Position numbers and translations under genes: made by a program
Source: a virus
IMG/VR virus record: IMGVR_UViG_3300017960_001054
Span: 62,001 to 126,000 of that record
Strand: one strand, 5' to 3'
DNA: 64,000 bases
Notes under the pieces: model-generated
Databases searched by the model: none
What the model was told of the DNA's origin: nothing
The model's input: only the letters and a program-made list of their open reading frames with translations
Part shown: piece by piece, positions 52,101 to 60,400 of the stretch
Layout: each line of letters opens with the position of its first letter
Numbering within the stretch: the first letter of the stretch is position 1

Positions 52101-55100
52101 ACATTCTCATCAATACAGGTGACGGTACGGGGTCAGGAGACGGTGGCGATCTGGTCATCGGCCTGGGCGACGCAGTGGCGACCGGCAACGGCGGTTACTT
52201 GAGCGCGAGCGCGGGAGCCAGTGGTTCCGGCAGCGGGATTGCCGGTTACGTCACGTTCACGGGTGGCACAGCGGGCTACAGCGGATGTGCCGGAGGGGAT
52301 GTAACGTATCAGGGCGGCACGGGGAACGGGAGCGGTGCGGGCGGACCCGCCACGCTGCGGGGTGGTACGGCAGGGACGACGGGAGTTGGCGGAGCTGCGA
52401 ACGTCACCGGTCGCGATGGCGGCAGCACGAGCGGCAACGGTGGCGGCGTGAACATCGCCTCGGGATCCGCCACGAGCGGCATGGGCGGAGAGATCGACAT
52501 GACCGCGGGCTCCGGGACCGTCGTCGGTGGCGACATTGACCTGAACGCGGGAAGCGGAGCGGGGACGGGAGGAACGGACGGCGGCATCGTCTGGGCGACG
52601 GGTGGACCAGGCGGTCTGGGGGCCATCGGCGACCCTCCAACGGCGGCCGGAACGGCCGGTAGCCTGCGATTCGCGGGCGGGACCGGCGGTGCGGGGACGG
52701 CCAGCAGCACTGGAGGCAGCGATGCCTCCGATGCGGGTGCCGGTGGTCCGGTCTTCATCAACGGTGGTTTTGGTGGCGCAGGAGCCAGCGGCACCGACGA
52801 CGATGCCGATGCGGGCCCCGGCGGCGACGTGAACATCATGGGTGGTGCGGGCGGTTTCGGTGCGGGGACGGGTCAGAACGCCGACGGCGGCGGGGTCATC
52901 CTCACGGGGGGTTCGGCCAGCACGGGCGGTGCGGGCTTCGGTGCCGCGGGATACGTCCAACTGCGGACTCCTACGGGTCCCGCCACCACGATCACGCAGG
53001 GCGCCGTCGTCGTGGAATTCAACAACCAAGGAACCGGGACCGGCGGCGGCCAGGCGATGTCCCTGTACACGGGCACGGCCACGCCTACTCACAGCGCGGA
53101 CACGGGATCTCTGTTCCTCCTCGATGACAACAGCACCGGAAAGGCGTTTCTCAACGACTCCTCCGGCGGCTCAGGGACCGACTGGGTGGAGGTGTGTCTC
53201 TGCGACTCGGTCACGCTCGACCTGGCGGTCGATAACCAGGGTACCGACGCCGTCACGCAGACGCAGAATCTCACTTGGAACATTGCCGACGCTGGGTCTA
53301 TCAGTTGGATAACTGCGGACACCTCGTACATCTACATCGGCGGCCCGACGAACGGCCAGACCACCCTGGCGAAATTCACGTCTGCGCCCGACAACGATTC
53401 GGTGATTCTCGGGAACGCGGCCACGGGCACGTCGGTGGCGCTCAGCGCCGGCTCTGGCAACATGGACGTCGCCGTCGCGTCGGGCAACCTGTCGATGGGC
53501 GCCACGTCGGGGAACGTCGCGCTCACCACCACGACAGCAGGAACGATCGATGTCGATGGTGCTGGGACTGTCTCCATCAACTCCTCTGGCGGCAACCTGA
53601 ACATCGGCGACGACGATGATACCGGTGACATCAACATCGGGACCAACGCGAGCGGGGCGCGGGACATCGACGTCGGCAGCTCCAACGCGGGCACGACCTT
53701 CACGGTCACGGCGGGGACGAGCACGTGCGCCTCTCAACAGAACGCGAACTCGTTCGGCCAGAGCACGACGCAGAGAGACGGCGCCAGCAACCCCGGCGTG
53801 TTCACCAGCGTCGCCTCGTACCAGTCGTTCGAGAACGCCACGGCCGGGAACCTCGCGATCAACTACAACACCGGCTACACGACGAACTCCGGCACGAACA
53901 CCTATCAGGTCTTCGTGGTCCAGGGGAACAACACGACCGACACCATCACGGACATCACCAACAACGGTGCGGCGTCGAACCCGACGATGACCACGACGGG
54001 CAGCGCCACCTACAGCGCGGGCAAAGTCCTCCTGGTCACGTCGGGAGCCCTTGAAGACAACCAGGGGCTCTACGAGGTCGTGTCGCACGTCGGGACCACG
54101 CTGACCCTCGCCGCCTCCCCCACGGCTGGCGCCGAGTGGGTGCATCAGCAGGTCACGTCCGAGAGCAGCATCACGGCCTCCGTCACCGACGTGACGGTCT
54201 CGGTCCTGCGCGCGAACTCCTCGGGCCAGATGCAGATCGCCGAGAGTGTCAGCGACACTAGCGCCATCACCTGGCAGGATCTTGGTTCCGCCGCGGCAGT
54301 CGCACTTGAGGCGGCGTGGGCTAACGCCACGGGCGCGGGCACCGTCCTGGCCAACAGCTTCACTGGTGAGATTTCCGACGGCGACACCTATCTGGTCCAG
54401 ACCGAAACCGGGAACCACGCTCTGCTCTCTTTGGCGGCAGTAAACGGCGCAGATGTGGTTACCGTCGGCACGAGCAACAGCGCCAACCAGACCAGCGTCA
54501 ATGCCGGAACGGGCGGCCTGGACTGCGTCGCGTCTGGCACGAAGGCCGGAACGGTCTCAACCCAGCTTCGGGTGACGAACACGGACACGGACAACGGGTC
54601 GGAGGCCGAGATCAACATTCTCGCGTACGAAAACGCGTCAACGGCCAACGCGGTGGAGGCGACCATCAACGTCGAGGCGACGAGCGACTCGGCTAACGGC
54701 GTGAACACGGTCAACATACAGAACACGGCCGATGGTACCGTGAACATCGCCGCGAGTGCCAACGACAACACTGTGAACCTCAACACGGGGGCGGCGGCGA
54801 AGACCACCGCTGTCGGGTCCACGAACACCACGTCAGCGACGACGATCGAGGCCGGCAGCGGGGCCGGGAGTTTCACGGTCGCGGGCGCCAACCTGACGCT
54901 CTCGACCACGACTGCTGGAGATGCCGAACTCATCGCGGCGGACACGGTGCAGATCACGGCCGGGGATGAGGCGGCGGCGGTGGGCAATCCGGTGAACATC
55001 AACGCGGGCGACGGCGGGGGCGACGGCAACGACGGCGGCAGCGTCGTCCTGGAGCCGGGGCAGCCAGGCGGTGGTGCTGGGGAAGTGGGTGTCGTCAAGG

Positions 55101-56827
55101 CGACAACCGACACGGCGAGCGAGGGGTTCCCGATCATCCAGATTGAGAACAACACCGGAGGGGCCGCCAACGTGGCCGAGATCTTCACGGGCGTGAACGA
55201 CCCGGATGCTTCGAATTATGATGCTCCGGCCGGATCCATCTTTTTGCGTGATACGGGTGCGACCGGCGAAGTGTGGGTTAACACTTCTGTCGGTTCGGGA
55301 ACGGACTGGTCGAAACTCGATACCTCCGGTGTTTCGTCAGCAACCCGGCAAGACGTATATGACAACCAGGGAGTGACCGTAGTCTCGATTACTGCGAATG
55401 CTACCTTGGATCTTGTTGGTGCCGGTACTGAGTGGCTCATTCGAGACGAGGATGATGCGACGTTGTTCTCGATTCTCGAAAACTCGGACACGAGTGCGAC
55501 GACAATCACGTTCGGAGCGCAGGTTGATGTCTTTGATTGCGATGCGGCTTTCGTCGACATGGACGGTACGACGTTTAATGCCAACTACTCCAGCACAGTT
55601 GACATCGACGCGGGGGCGGCCGTTTCAATCAACTCCACGGGAGGAGCACTCAACCTAGGCGACGCGGCGGACGCTCAGAACATCAACGTTGGTACTGGTG
55701 CGGCGCAGCGAATAATCACGATCGGAAACGAGACGGACGCCACGGCGATCGATATGGACGCTGGTATAGGTGGTGTGGCGATCGATGCTCAGGGTGCTGG
55801 TGGGATCGATATTGGTGTCCAGAACGACACTGGAACCATCAACATCGGCACCAATGCGGGTGCGAGAACCATCAACATTGGAAGCACGAGCAGCACCACG
55901 CTCGTAATGAACGCTTCGGGTGCTGTCACCATCGATTCGGCGGCAGCGGGTGTTTCGGTTGATGGGGCGGGAGCGTCCAACTTCTCTACTTCGGCGGGGG
56001 CCCTGACCTTCGATGCGGAGGCGGGAGCAGTGACAATCGATGCCGGCGGCGGCGCCCTGACGATTCAGGATACCAGCGTTGGAGACAACGTTGTTGTCAC
56101 GACGGTCAACACGGCTACGGCCATACAGACCGGCGCCATCGCCCTGACCACCGGTAACAACACGAACGGAACCTCAGGAGACGTTGGCGATCTCATCTTC
56201 ACGGGTGGCGACTCCACGTCTGGACAGGCAGGACGGATCGTGGTCGTTCCGGGCGACGGCGCGACGGATGGGTACTTCTGGATTGATTCGGATCTGCCGA
56301 CCACGACGGCGCTCCAGGTTCTCGACAACAGCGATGAGGTTGGTGGCTTCGGTGAGTCGATCAGCTTCTTTGTGCGGGACCGAACGCCAGAAGGGGCCAT
56401 CTCCGCGAACCAGGGCAGCGTTTGCTACGTTCGTGATTCTCAGGACAGCGACAACGGCAAGCTGTTCATCAAGGAGACGGGAGCAGGCACCAACACCCTC
56501 TGGTCCCGAGTCCTCACGACTTCGGATAATCCCGTTACCTACAGCAAGACTGTGGGAGTCACAACCGGGGCTATTAGTGCCAACACGAACGTGTCGGGCA
56601 CCACCACTCCGGTCAACCTGGACGCCACGCTGGGCGATTACTCCGGCGTGACGTTCACTACGAAGGTCAACGTGTATGTCAACGGCGCTCTCCAGCGCAA
56701 TGGGGTGGGTGCGGAGGTGGATTTCGACTGCTACCCCGGCACAGACCAGACCACAGGAGACCTCAAGTTTGAGAACGGTCTCCGCAGTGGAGACACCATC
56801 ATAATGGAGATCTTCGCAGCCCTGTAG
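49196..56827 (+). CDS. Giant glycine-rich repetitive fibre protein (2543 aa)
   Basis: ATG 49196. After a 250-residue N-domain come repeated units of the type I-x-I-G-T-G-A-A-A-R-T-I-T-I-G-N-x-T-G-A-T-x-x-D-x-D-A-G-T-G-G (around 410-520, 690-730, 1475-1500 and 2165-2240). A long Gly-rich block follows the first two (about 740-1280) made of GGxVxxxGG repeats, with a duplicated segment (TTGVGGAAN...GRDGGS). Four GS[ILMV]-x-x-R-D...W modules mark fibre joints. The C-terminus (VYVNGALQRNGVGAEVDF) resembles the 48713 protein. It is probably a long trimeric tail fibre or surface filament. Codons become markedly GC-ending between about 51.9 and 55.2 kb. Confidence 0.75.
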   Translation: MSRTQLNPDAVDTLLQTEFDDTKTTGSGMESTPTNLIDNINNAITMLREFSGSSEWYTKPADNTETFQTTKANARQVFAFRTYVLTDVTVTAAQNYEVLNVAGGEAPTVTASVGAVTTEGAVVAYYSGFPGHSLVEVTGPDALNPVNLCLLVDAATGDAIQSSNGFEIKALLQYEINVDGDPFNDTDKRVQLSFVERNAGGTDLIATLAADIATKTINYSYPRRLQYQNLPESVFLTGFFADNVAAVDVTLTNAATNQSGDVTYTTKDINWVIPANEDHFQFEDGTNVIAKFERDGAGNGDVTLGSSGASSDITIAGSLLDIDVSSTVDIKNGLAVDTDAAGTTINIGVTPNQIDVAGNLTLDASAGAITTNATDAANTIKTTSSGSVIVDGISGVEINSTSGSIQIGNDADAQNILIGTGGAARTISIGNETGATALDLDAGTGGVTIDAEGAGVIQIGNQADTGTISIGTGVAARTITIGNATGATVVDLDAGTGGFTLDSTVDGTTAMMTWTTTGGADGDSVEIFVGETDPSAGGGVVAPVGSMLWRDSGGTGTTGEAWLKTGAGNTDWEQIQTGGGDTTLQVAYENGNTITTNGGEGNITFDGTEDFIVGGSVTVAFDTTDAITFDADANSNFTVDDADLTLSTTTGGVVDVDGEDGITIDSNAGAIGIGTEDDTGDINIGTGAAARSITVGNTTGTTGIDYIAGTGGHDFTTGIAVDSGGGVADTIYIGLGGTVNGETGVANTIQPGTGGNLEVRGGAGASNSGYVSLATQDGGTDSDAGTVYISPGDGVGTGDGGDVSLNCGDADTSGNGGSFSGTAGTSGSSSGAAGTVSFTGGTAGAATVAGGAVTFQGGTGNTTGVGGAATLQGGIPGTTGVGGAANVYGRDGGSSGGAGGGVNVASGSGQAGNTAGGEVDITTGAGFGTGSGGVLDVNTGTSGSGATGDGGDIDIDTASSSATNGDAGNILINTGDGTGSGDGGDLVIGLGDAVATGNGGYLSASAGASGSGSGIAGYVTFTGGTAGYSGCAGGDVTYQGGTGNGSGAGGPATLRGGTAGTTGVGGAANVTGRDGGSTSGNGGGVNIASGSATSGMGGEIDMTAGSGTVVGGDIDLNAGSGAGTGGTDGGIVWATGGPGGLGAIGDPPTAAGTAGSLRFAGGTGGAGTASSTGGSDASDAGAGGPVFINGGFGGAGASGTDDDADAGPGGDVNIMGGAGGFGAGTGQNADGGGVILTGGSASTGGAGFGAAGYVQLRTPTGPATTITQGAVVVEFNNQGTGTGGGQAMSLYTGTATPTHSADTGSLFLLDDNSTGKAFLNDSSGGSGTDWVEVCLCDSVTLDLAVDNQGTDAVTQTQNLTWNIADAGSISWITADTSYIYIGGPTNGQTTLAKFTSAPDNDSVILGNAATGTSVALSAGSGNMDVAVASGNLSMGATSGNVALTTTTAGTIDVDGAGTVSINSSGGNLNIGDDDDTGDINIGTNASGARDIDVGSSNAGTTFTVTAGTSTCASQQNANSFGQSTTQRDGASNPGVFTSVASYQSFENATAGNLAINYNTGYTTNSGTNTYQVFVVQGNNTTDTITDITNNGAASNPTMTTTGSATYSAGKVLLVTSGALEDNQGLYEVVSHVGTTLTLAASPTAGAEWVHQQVTSESSITASVTDVTVSVLRANSSGQMQIAESVSDTSAITWQDLGSAAAVALEAAWANATGAGTVLANSFTGEISDGDTYLVQTETGNHALLSLAAVNGADVVTVGTSNSANQTSVNAGTGGLDCVASGTKAGTVSTQLRVTNTDTDNGSEAEINILAYENASTANAVEATINVEATSDSANGVNTVNIQNTADGTVNIAASANDNTVNLNTGAAAKTTAVGSTNTTSATTIEAGSGAGSFTVAGANLTLSTTTAGDAELIAADTVQITAGDEAAAVGNPVNINAGDGGGDGNDGGSVVLEPGQPGGGAGEVGVVKATTDTASEGFPIIQIENNTGGAANVAEIFTGVNDPDASNYDAPAGSIFLRDTGATGEVWVNTSVGSGTDWSKLDTSGVSSATRQDVYDNQGVTVVSITANATLDLVGAGTEWLIRDEDDATLFSILENSDTSATTITFGAQVDVFDCDAAFVDMDGTTFNANYSSTVDIDAGAAVSINSTGGALNLGDAADAQNINVGTGAAQRIITIGNETDATAIDMDAGIGGVAIDAQGAGGIDIGVQNDTGTINIGTNAGARTINIGSTSSTTLVMNASGAVTIDSAAAGVSVDGAGASNFSTSAGALTFDAEAGAVTIDAGGGALTIQDTSVGDNVVVTTVNTATAIQTGAIALTTGNNTNGTSGDVGDLIFTGGDSTSGQAGRIVVVPGDGATDGYFWIDSDLPTTTALQVLDNSDEVGGFGESISFFVRDRTPEGAISANQGSVCYVRDSQDSDNGKLFIKETGAGTNTLWSRVLTTSDNPVTYSKTVGVTTGAISANTNVSGTTTPVNLDATLGDYSGVTFTTKVNVYVNGALQRNGVGAEVDFDCYPGTDQTTGDLKFENGLRSGDTIIMEIFAAL

Positions 56828-56840
56828 GCCACTAACCGGA

Positions 56841-56873
56841 AAGGGCACGAGGTACGTGCCTCGTGCCCTTTTC
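56841..56873 (+). terminator. Rho-independent terminator
   Basis: A perfect 12-bp stem (AAGGGCACGAGG, 56841-56852; complement 56859-56870) with a 6-base loop, then TTC after four T. It follows the giant fibre gene. Confidence 0.85.
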
Positions 56874-56904
56874 TAAACCCAAACCCATATCAGATCAGAC
56901 CCAA

Positions 56905-57471
56905 ATGCCAACAGAACAGCAAGCCATCGAAACGGTCGTTCCCATTGATACCCTCCGAGAGCAACTCCAACAGGCGCAACACGCCGTTGCGGCGATGGAG
57001 GAATGTCTAGCCCTTGTAGCGGATCGAAAGACCGACTACCAAAAGGACATTTCTAAGTTTGAGGGGATGGTCGATGCGTTCAACCTCACCGTCAAGAAGA
57101 TCGATGAGCACATCGTCGGCGTCAAACAGCTAGAGACCGCGGGTCAGTTGACGACCGAGCAGTATCGCATCGCGATCAACTGGATCTCCGAGGTTCACGG
57201 CATCCCGAATAGCTTGGTCGAATCTGCCAAGCGCAGTGTTCTTCAAGCCGAAGGAGCCGTGACCGGTTGCACGGGAGCGATCGAAGCACTCACTGAGCGC
57301 GTCAACGAAGAGAAGGCACGAGCCCGGCAGATCGAACGAGCGATTCGCGTTGCTGAGACTGTGCTTCGCCAGGCCGAGGAATCCAAGGAAGTCGAGGCAG
57401 AGGGTACGTCCACTCCGCCTCCAGAGGAACCCGAACAGGCAAAGGAGATCACTCTTTTGCCACAGGACTGA
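56905..57471 (+). CDS. Coiled-coil protein
   Basis: 188 residues from ATG 56905; the upstream in-frame GTG lies inside the terminator and is rejected. No good ribosome site is visible. It is helical throughout, with heptads (LREQLQQAQHAVAAMEECLA; LTERVNEEKARARQIERAIR) and an acidic end. It lies between two large fibre genes, so it may be a fibre trimerisation, chaperone or attachment protein. No specific family. Confidence 0.6.
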   Translation: MPTEQQAIETVVPIDTLREQLQQAQHAVAAMEECLALVADRKTDYQKDISKFEGMVDAFNLTVKKIDEHIVGVKQLETAGQLTTEQYRIAINWISEVHGIPNSLVESAKRSVLQAEGAVTGCTGAIEALTERVNEEKARARQIERAIRVAETVLRQAEESKEVEAEGTSTPPPEEPEQAKEITLLPQD

Positions 57472-57477
57472 GTAGCC

Positions 57478-60400
57478 ATGTCCACGACCGACAAGATCCG
57501 TCCCGGTGTAGATGCGAACATAGTCGAGGCCAACGTTGTTCGCGGGCACGATGCGATCCTGACTGGAAACGTACCCGAGGACATTCAGATAGCTGCGTCT
57601 CGTAACGACGGTGATGATGTTGTCGGGATCGTCACCATCTGGAATCGTACTGACTCCACCACGGAACAGGTGTTTGATCTTCGGTCGGGGCTCACCTTTG
57701 GTACGGCCGAACGTGCCCAGATGTTCGTGGGAGCGATCGATCCCACGGGGACTCTGACGGCCACGGCAGGCAGCCTGTACCTCTCCACGACGCCCGCCAA
57801 GCTCTACCAGAACCAAGACGGGGCGACTGATTGGAAGGTCATCTCGGACGATCTAGGCGGCGAGACGCTGGAGGAGACGCTCGTTCTGGGCAACACCACG
57901 GGCGACAACGCCATCATCGTCAGCGATCAGCCTTCCGCTGGCATCCAGGGTGAGGACAAGTCTGGCGGTACAGGCGGAGGCGATCTCAAGCTGCGGGGTG
58001 GTAGCGAATCTGGGCTCGCTGGCAACGGTGGCGATGTTCAAGTTTCGACGGGAACGACGGCGGCCGGTAACAGCGGATCGATCATAGGGACGACGGCAGT
58101 CGTCACGACAGGCGGCGCGAGTGGTTTGATCGAGTGGGTAACCGGTGCTGTAACGGGCGGCGGCAACTCTGGAAGCAACACGCTCAAATCGGGCGATGTG
58201 GATACAGGAGCGTCGGGAGCGATCACGGTTGGTAGTGGCGATTCCTCTGGGTCGAATGGAGTAAGCGGCGATCTGACGTTTGAAGCGGGTCGTACTCAGT
58301 CGGACGGGCAAGGTGGCGGGATCTACGTTTATGGCGGCTCTACGACTCCTCCGCCTGTGCCTCCGATTCCAACCTTCACGGCCGGAAGGGGTGGGCCGGT
58401 CATCATCGAGGCTGGTGAGTCCTCGGGGACGGTAGACGGACCACAAGTCAGCATTGTTGGAGGCGCGGGAGGATCGGGCGGAGGAGATGGCGGCAACGTG
58501 ATTTTGTCCGGTGGTCCTGGCGGCGGCGGCGGTTCTGAGGGAGAGATCATTGGGCTGTCCAATCTCAGGGCCGACAACATCAAGCGCGGCACCGCGGTTC
58601 CCAACGGCGTTGAGAACGGCAACGAAGGAGATATCTATCAGCGCACGGCCGGAGGCTTCGGTGAGCTTTACCTGAACACGAATGGGACGAACAACGGATG
58701 GATCAAACTTGGAGCATCAGGGGACTTCTTTAACTCGCTGGTCAAGACTCAATGGGGATCGGTCCATGCCTCGATGGCAACCAATTTCATCAACGCGGAC
58801 GGTTTCTTTGATGTCGCTACGTTTAGCTCGGCCGGAGCCGTAGTAGATCGAGAGACTGATGAAGGCGGCCCGAATCTGAGATGGGTCGTTGGCAATGGAG
58901 ATGATGCGGGTATTCACATTATTGCTGGAGGGGGCGCGGGGGCTCTCCAGAGACAACAGAAATTCATCATCGGGTTCAAGTTTAGCGTCGATAGTCTCGA
59001 TGCGGGATACATCAGTTTTCTGGGTGTTTCTAGTGCAGATTTGCCCACGATGCTCACGAACAGTCCTCTCGGGGATTGGATTGGGCTTCAGAAGATCGAC
59101 GGGGTGCCTTCGACTTTCCGCTTCGCTACGCGCGGAAACGTGGGGGAGTATATTGCTGATCCGCTCGTCACCTTCGCTCTGGATGAGGTTCACTACTTCA
59201 TCATCGATACGACGGTTTCGGATGCGATCACATTCTTGCTGCTCGATAGCGCCTTGAATCTGGTCCGAACCGCAACAATCAGTCCGGTAAGTGACAACAC
59301 TTCGCCGTCTCTTACCGATGTCCTACGTCCAGTCTGCGGCATCAAAGGAACGAACGCGGTTCTCAAGACATTCGATTTCTATCACTTCACGGCAGTCGTC
59401 CAGGGCGACCTGAATCTCGGTGGCGGCGGCGGTGGCGGAAGCATTCCGACGTTGGAGACAGTTCTCGGGTCAGGAGATTTTACTGGCTCTAACTACATTC
59501 GTTTGACGGACTGGGATGCCACGTGGGGCGGCATCATTCAGGGCGAGGCAGATCCTCCGCTCAACGTGCCCGATGGTGGCCGAGTCACCATCGCAGGAGG
59601 AGCGACGACAGATCTGCTCGGGACCGGCGGTGATCTCTATCTCTTCTCCGGGAACCCGGCCATTGCCTCTGCGAACAAGTCGGGGGCGGCCAGTCTGAAT
59701 TCCGGCAGCGTTCTCGATGCAACGAACACGGGCGGAACAGGCGATGTCATCGTTAGCTCTGGAATCACGACTGGTTCAGGGATAAGCGGCGATCTGTGGT
59801 TACTGACAGGAACCACGGTCACAGGCGCTACGGGTGATATTAAAATTCTGAGTGGCTTGTCTGGGGGAGGGAATACTGGAAATGTCGAAATCTTGACTGG
59901 AAACGCCGCATTAGCGGCAGGAAACATTACCCTCACGGGGGGAAATAGCACCGCTGGTGCGGGTGGAGGCATTGCATTTCAAGGTGGCGATGGGGGCGGT
60001 GCTGCTGGGAGCGGTGGCGACATTATCATGGCCACGGGATTGCCCGATCCTGGCTTCAATCTGAATGGTGGCAACATTGGGTTGCTCTGTACACAAGGCG
60101 CAGGCGCGGGCGACGGCGGATCGCTTGCCTTTGCGGCTGGGTTGGGTGGTCCTGGCGGTGGTGATGGCGGATCTATAGGACTCACAGCCGGACCAGGAAC
60201 AGCCGGAGTTTCTGCTGGCGGCAACATTGTGCTCACCCCTGGCTCGGGTTTCGGCGGTGGCGCTGATGGTGCGGTGATCGTCAACGGCAAGCTGACAGTC
60301 ACGGGGTTGATCGATCCGACCGGCATGGTCTTGGTCAACCAAGCCACGATTCCTGGCGGGACACCAGCGGCCGGAAGCAGCACGCTCTGGGTTCGCTTGT

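Noticed and set aside
52133-54418. Long open frames on the minus strand under the giant fibre gene
   Set aside because: GC-rich Gly/Asp/Thr codon runs leave the antisense frames open by composition. The products are Arg/Pro/Val-rich low complexity without motifs.
56863-56904. GTG 56863 as start of the coiled-coil gene
   Set aside because: It lies inside the terminator stem after the fibre gene; ATG 56905 is the better start.
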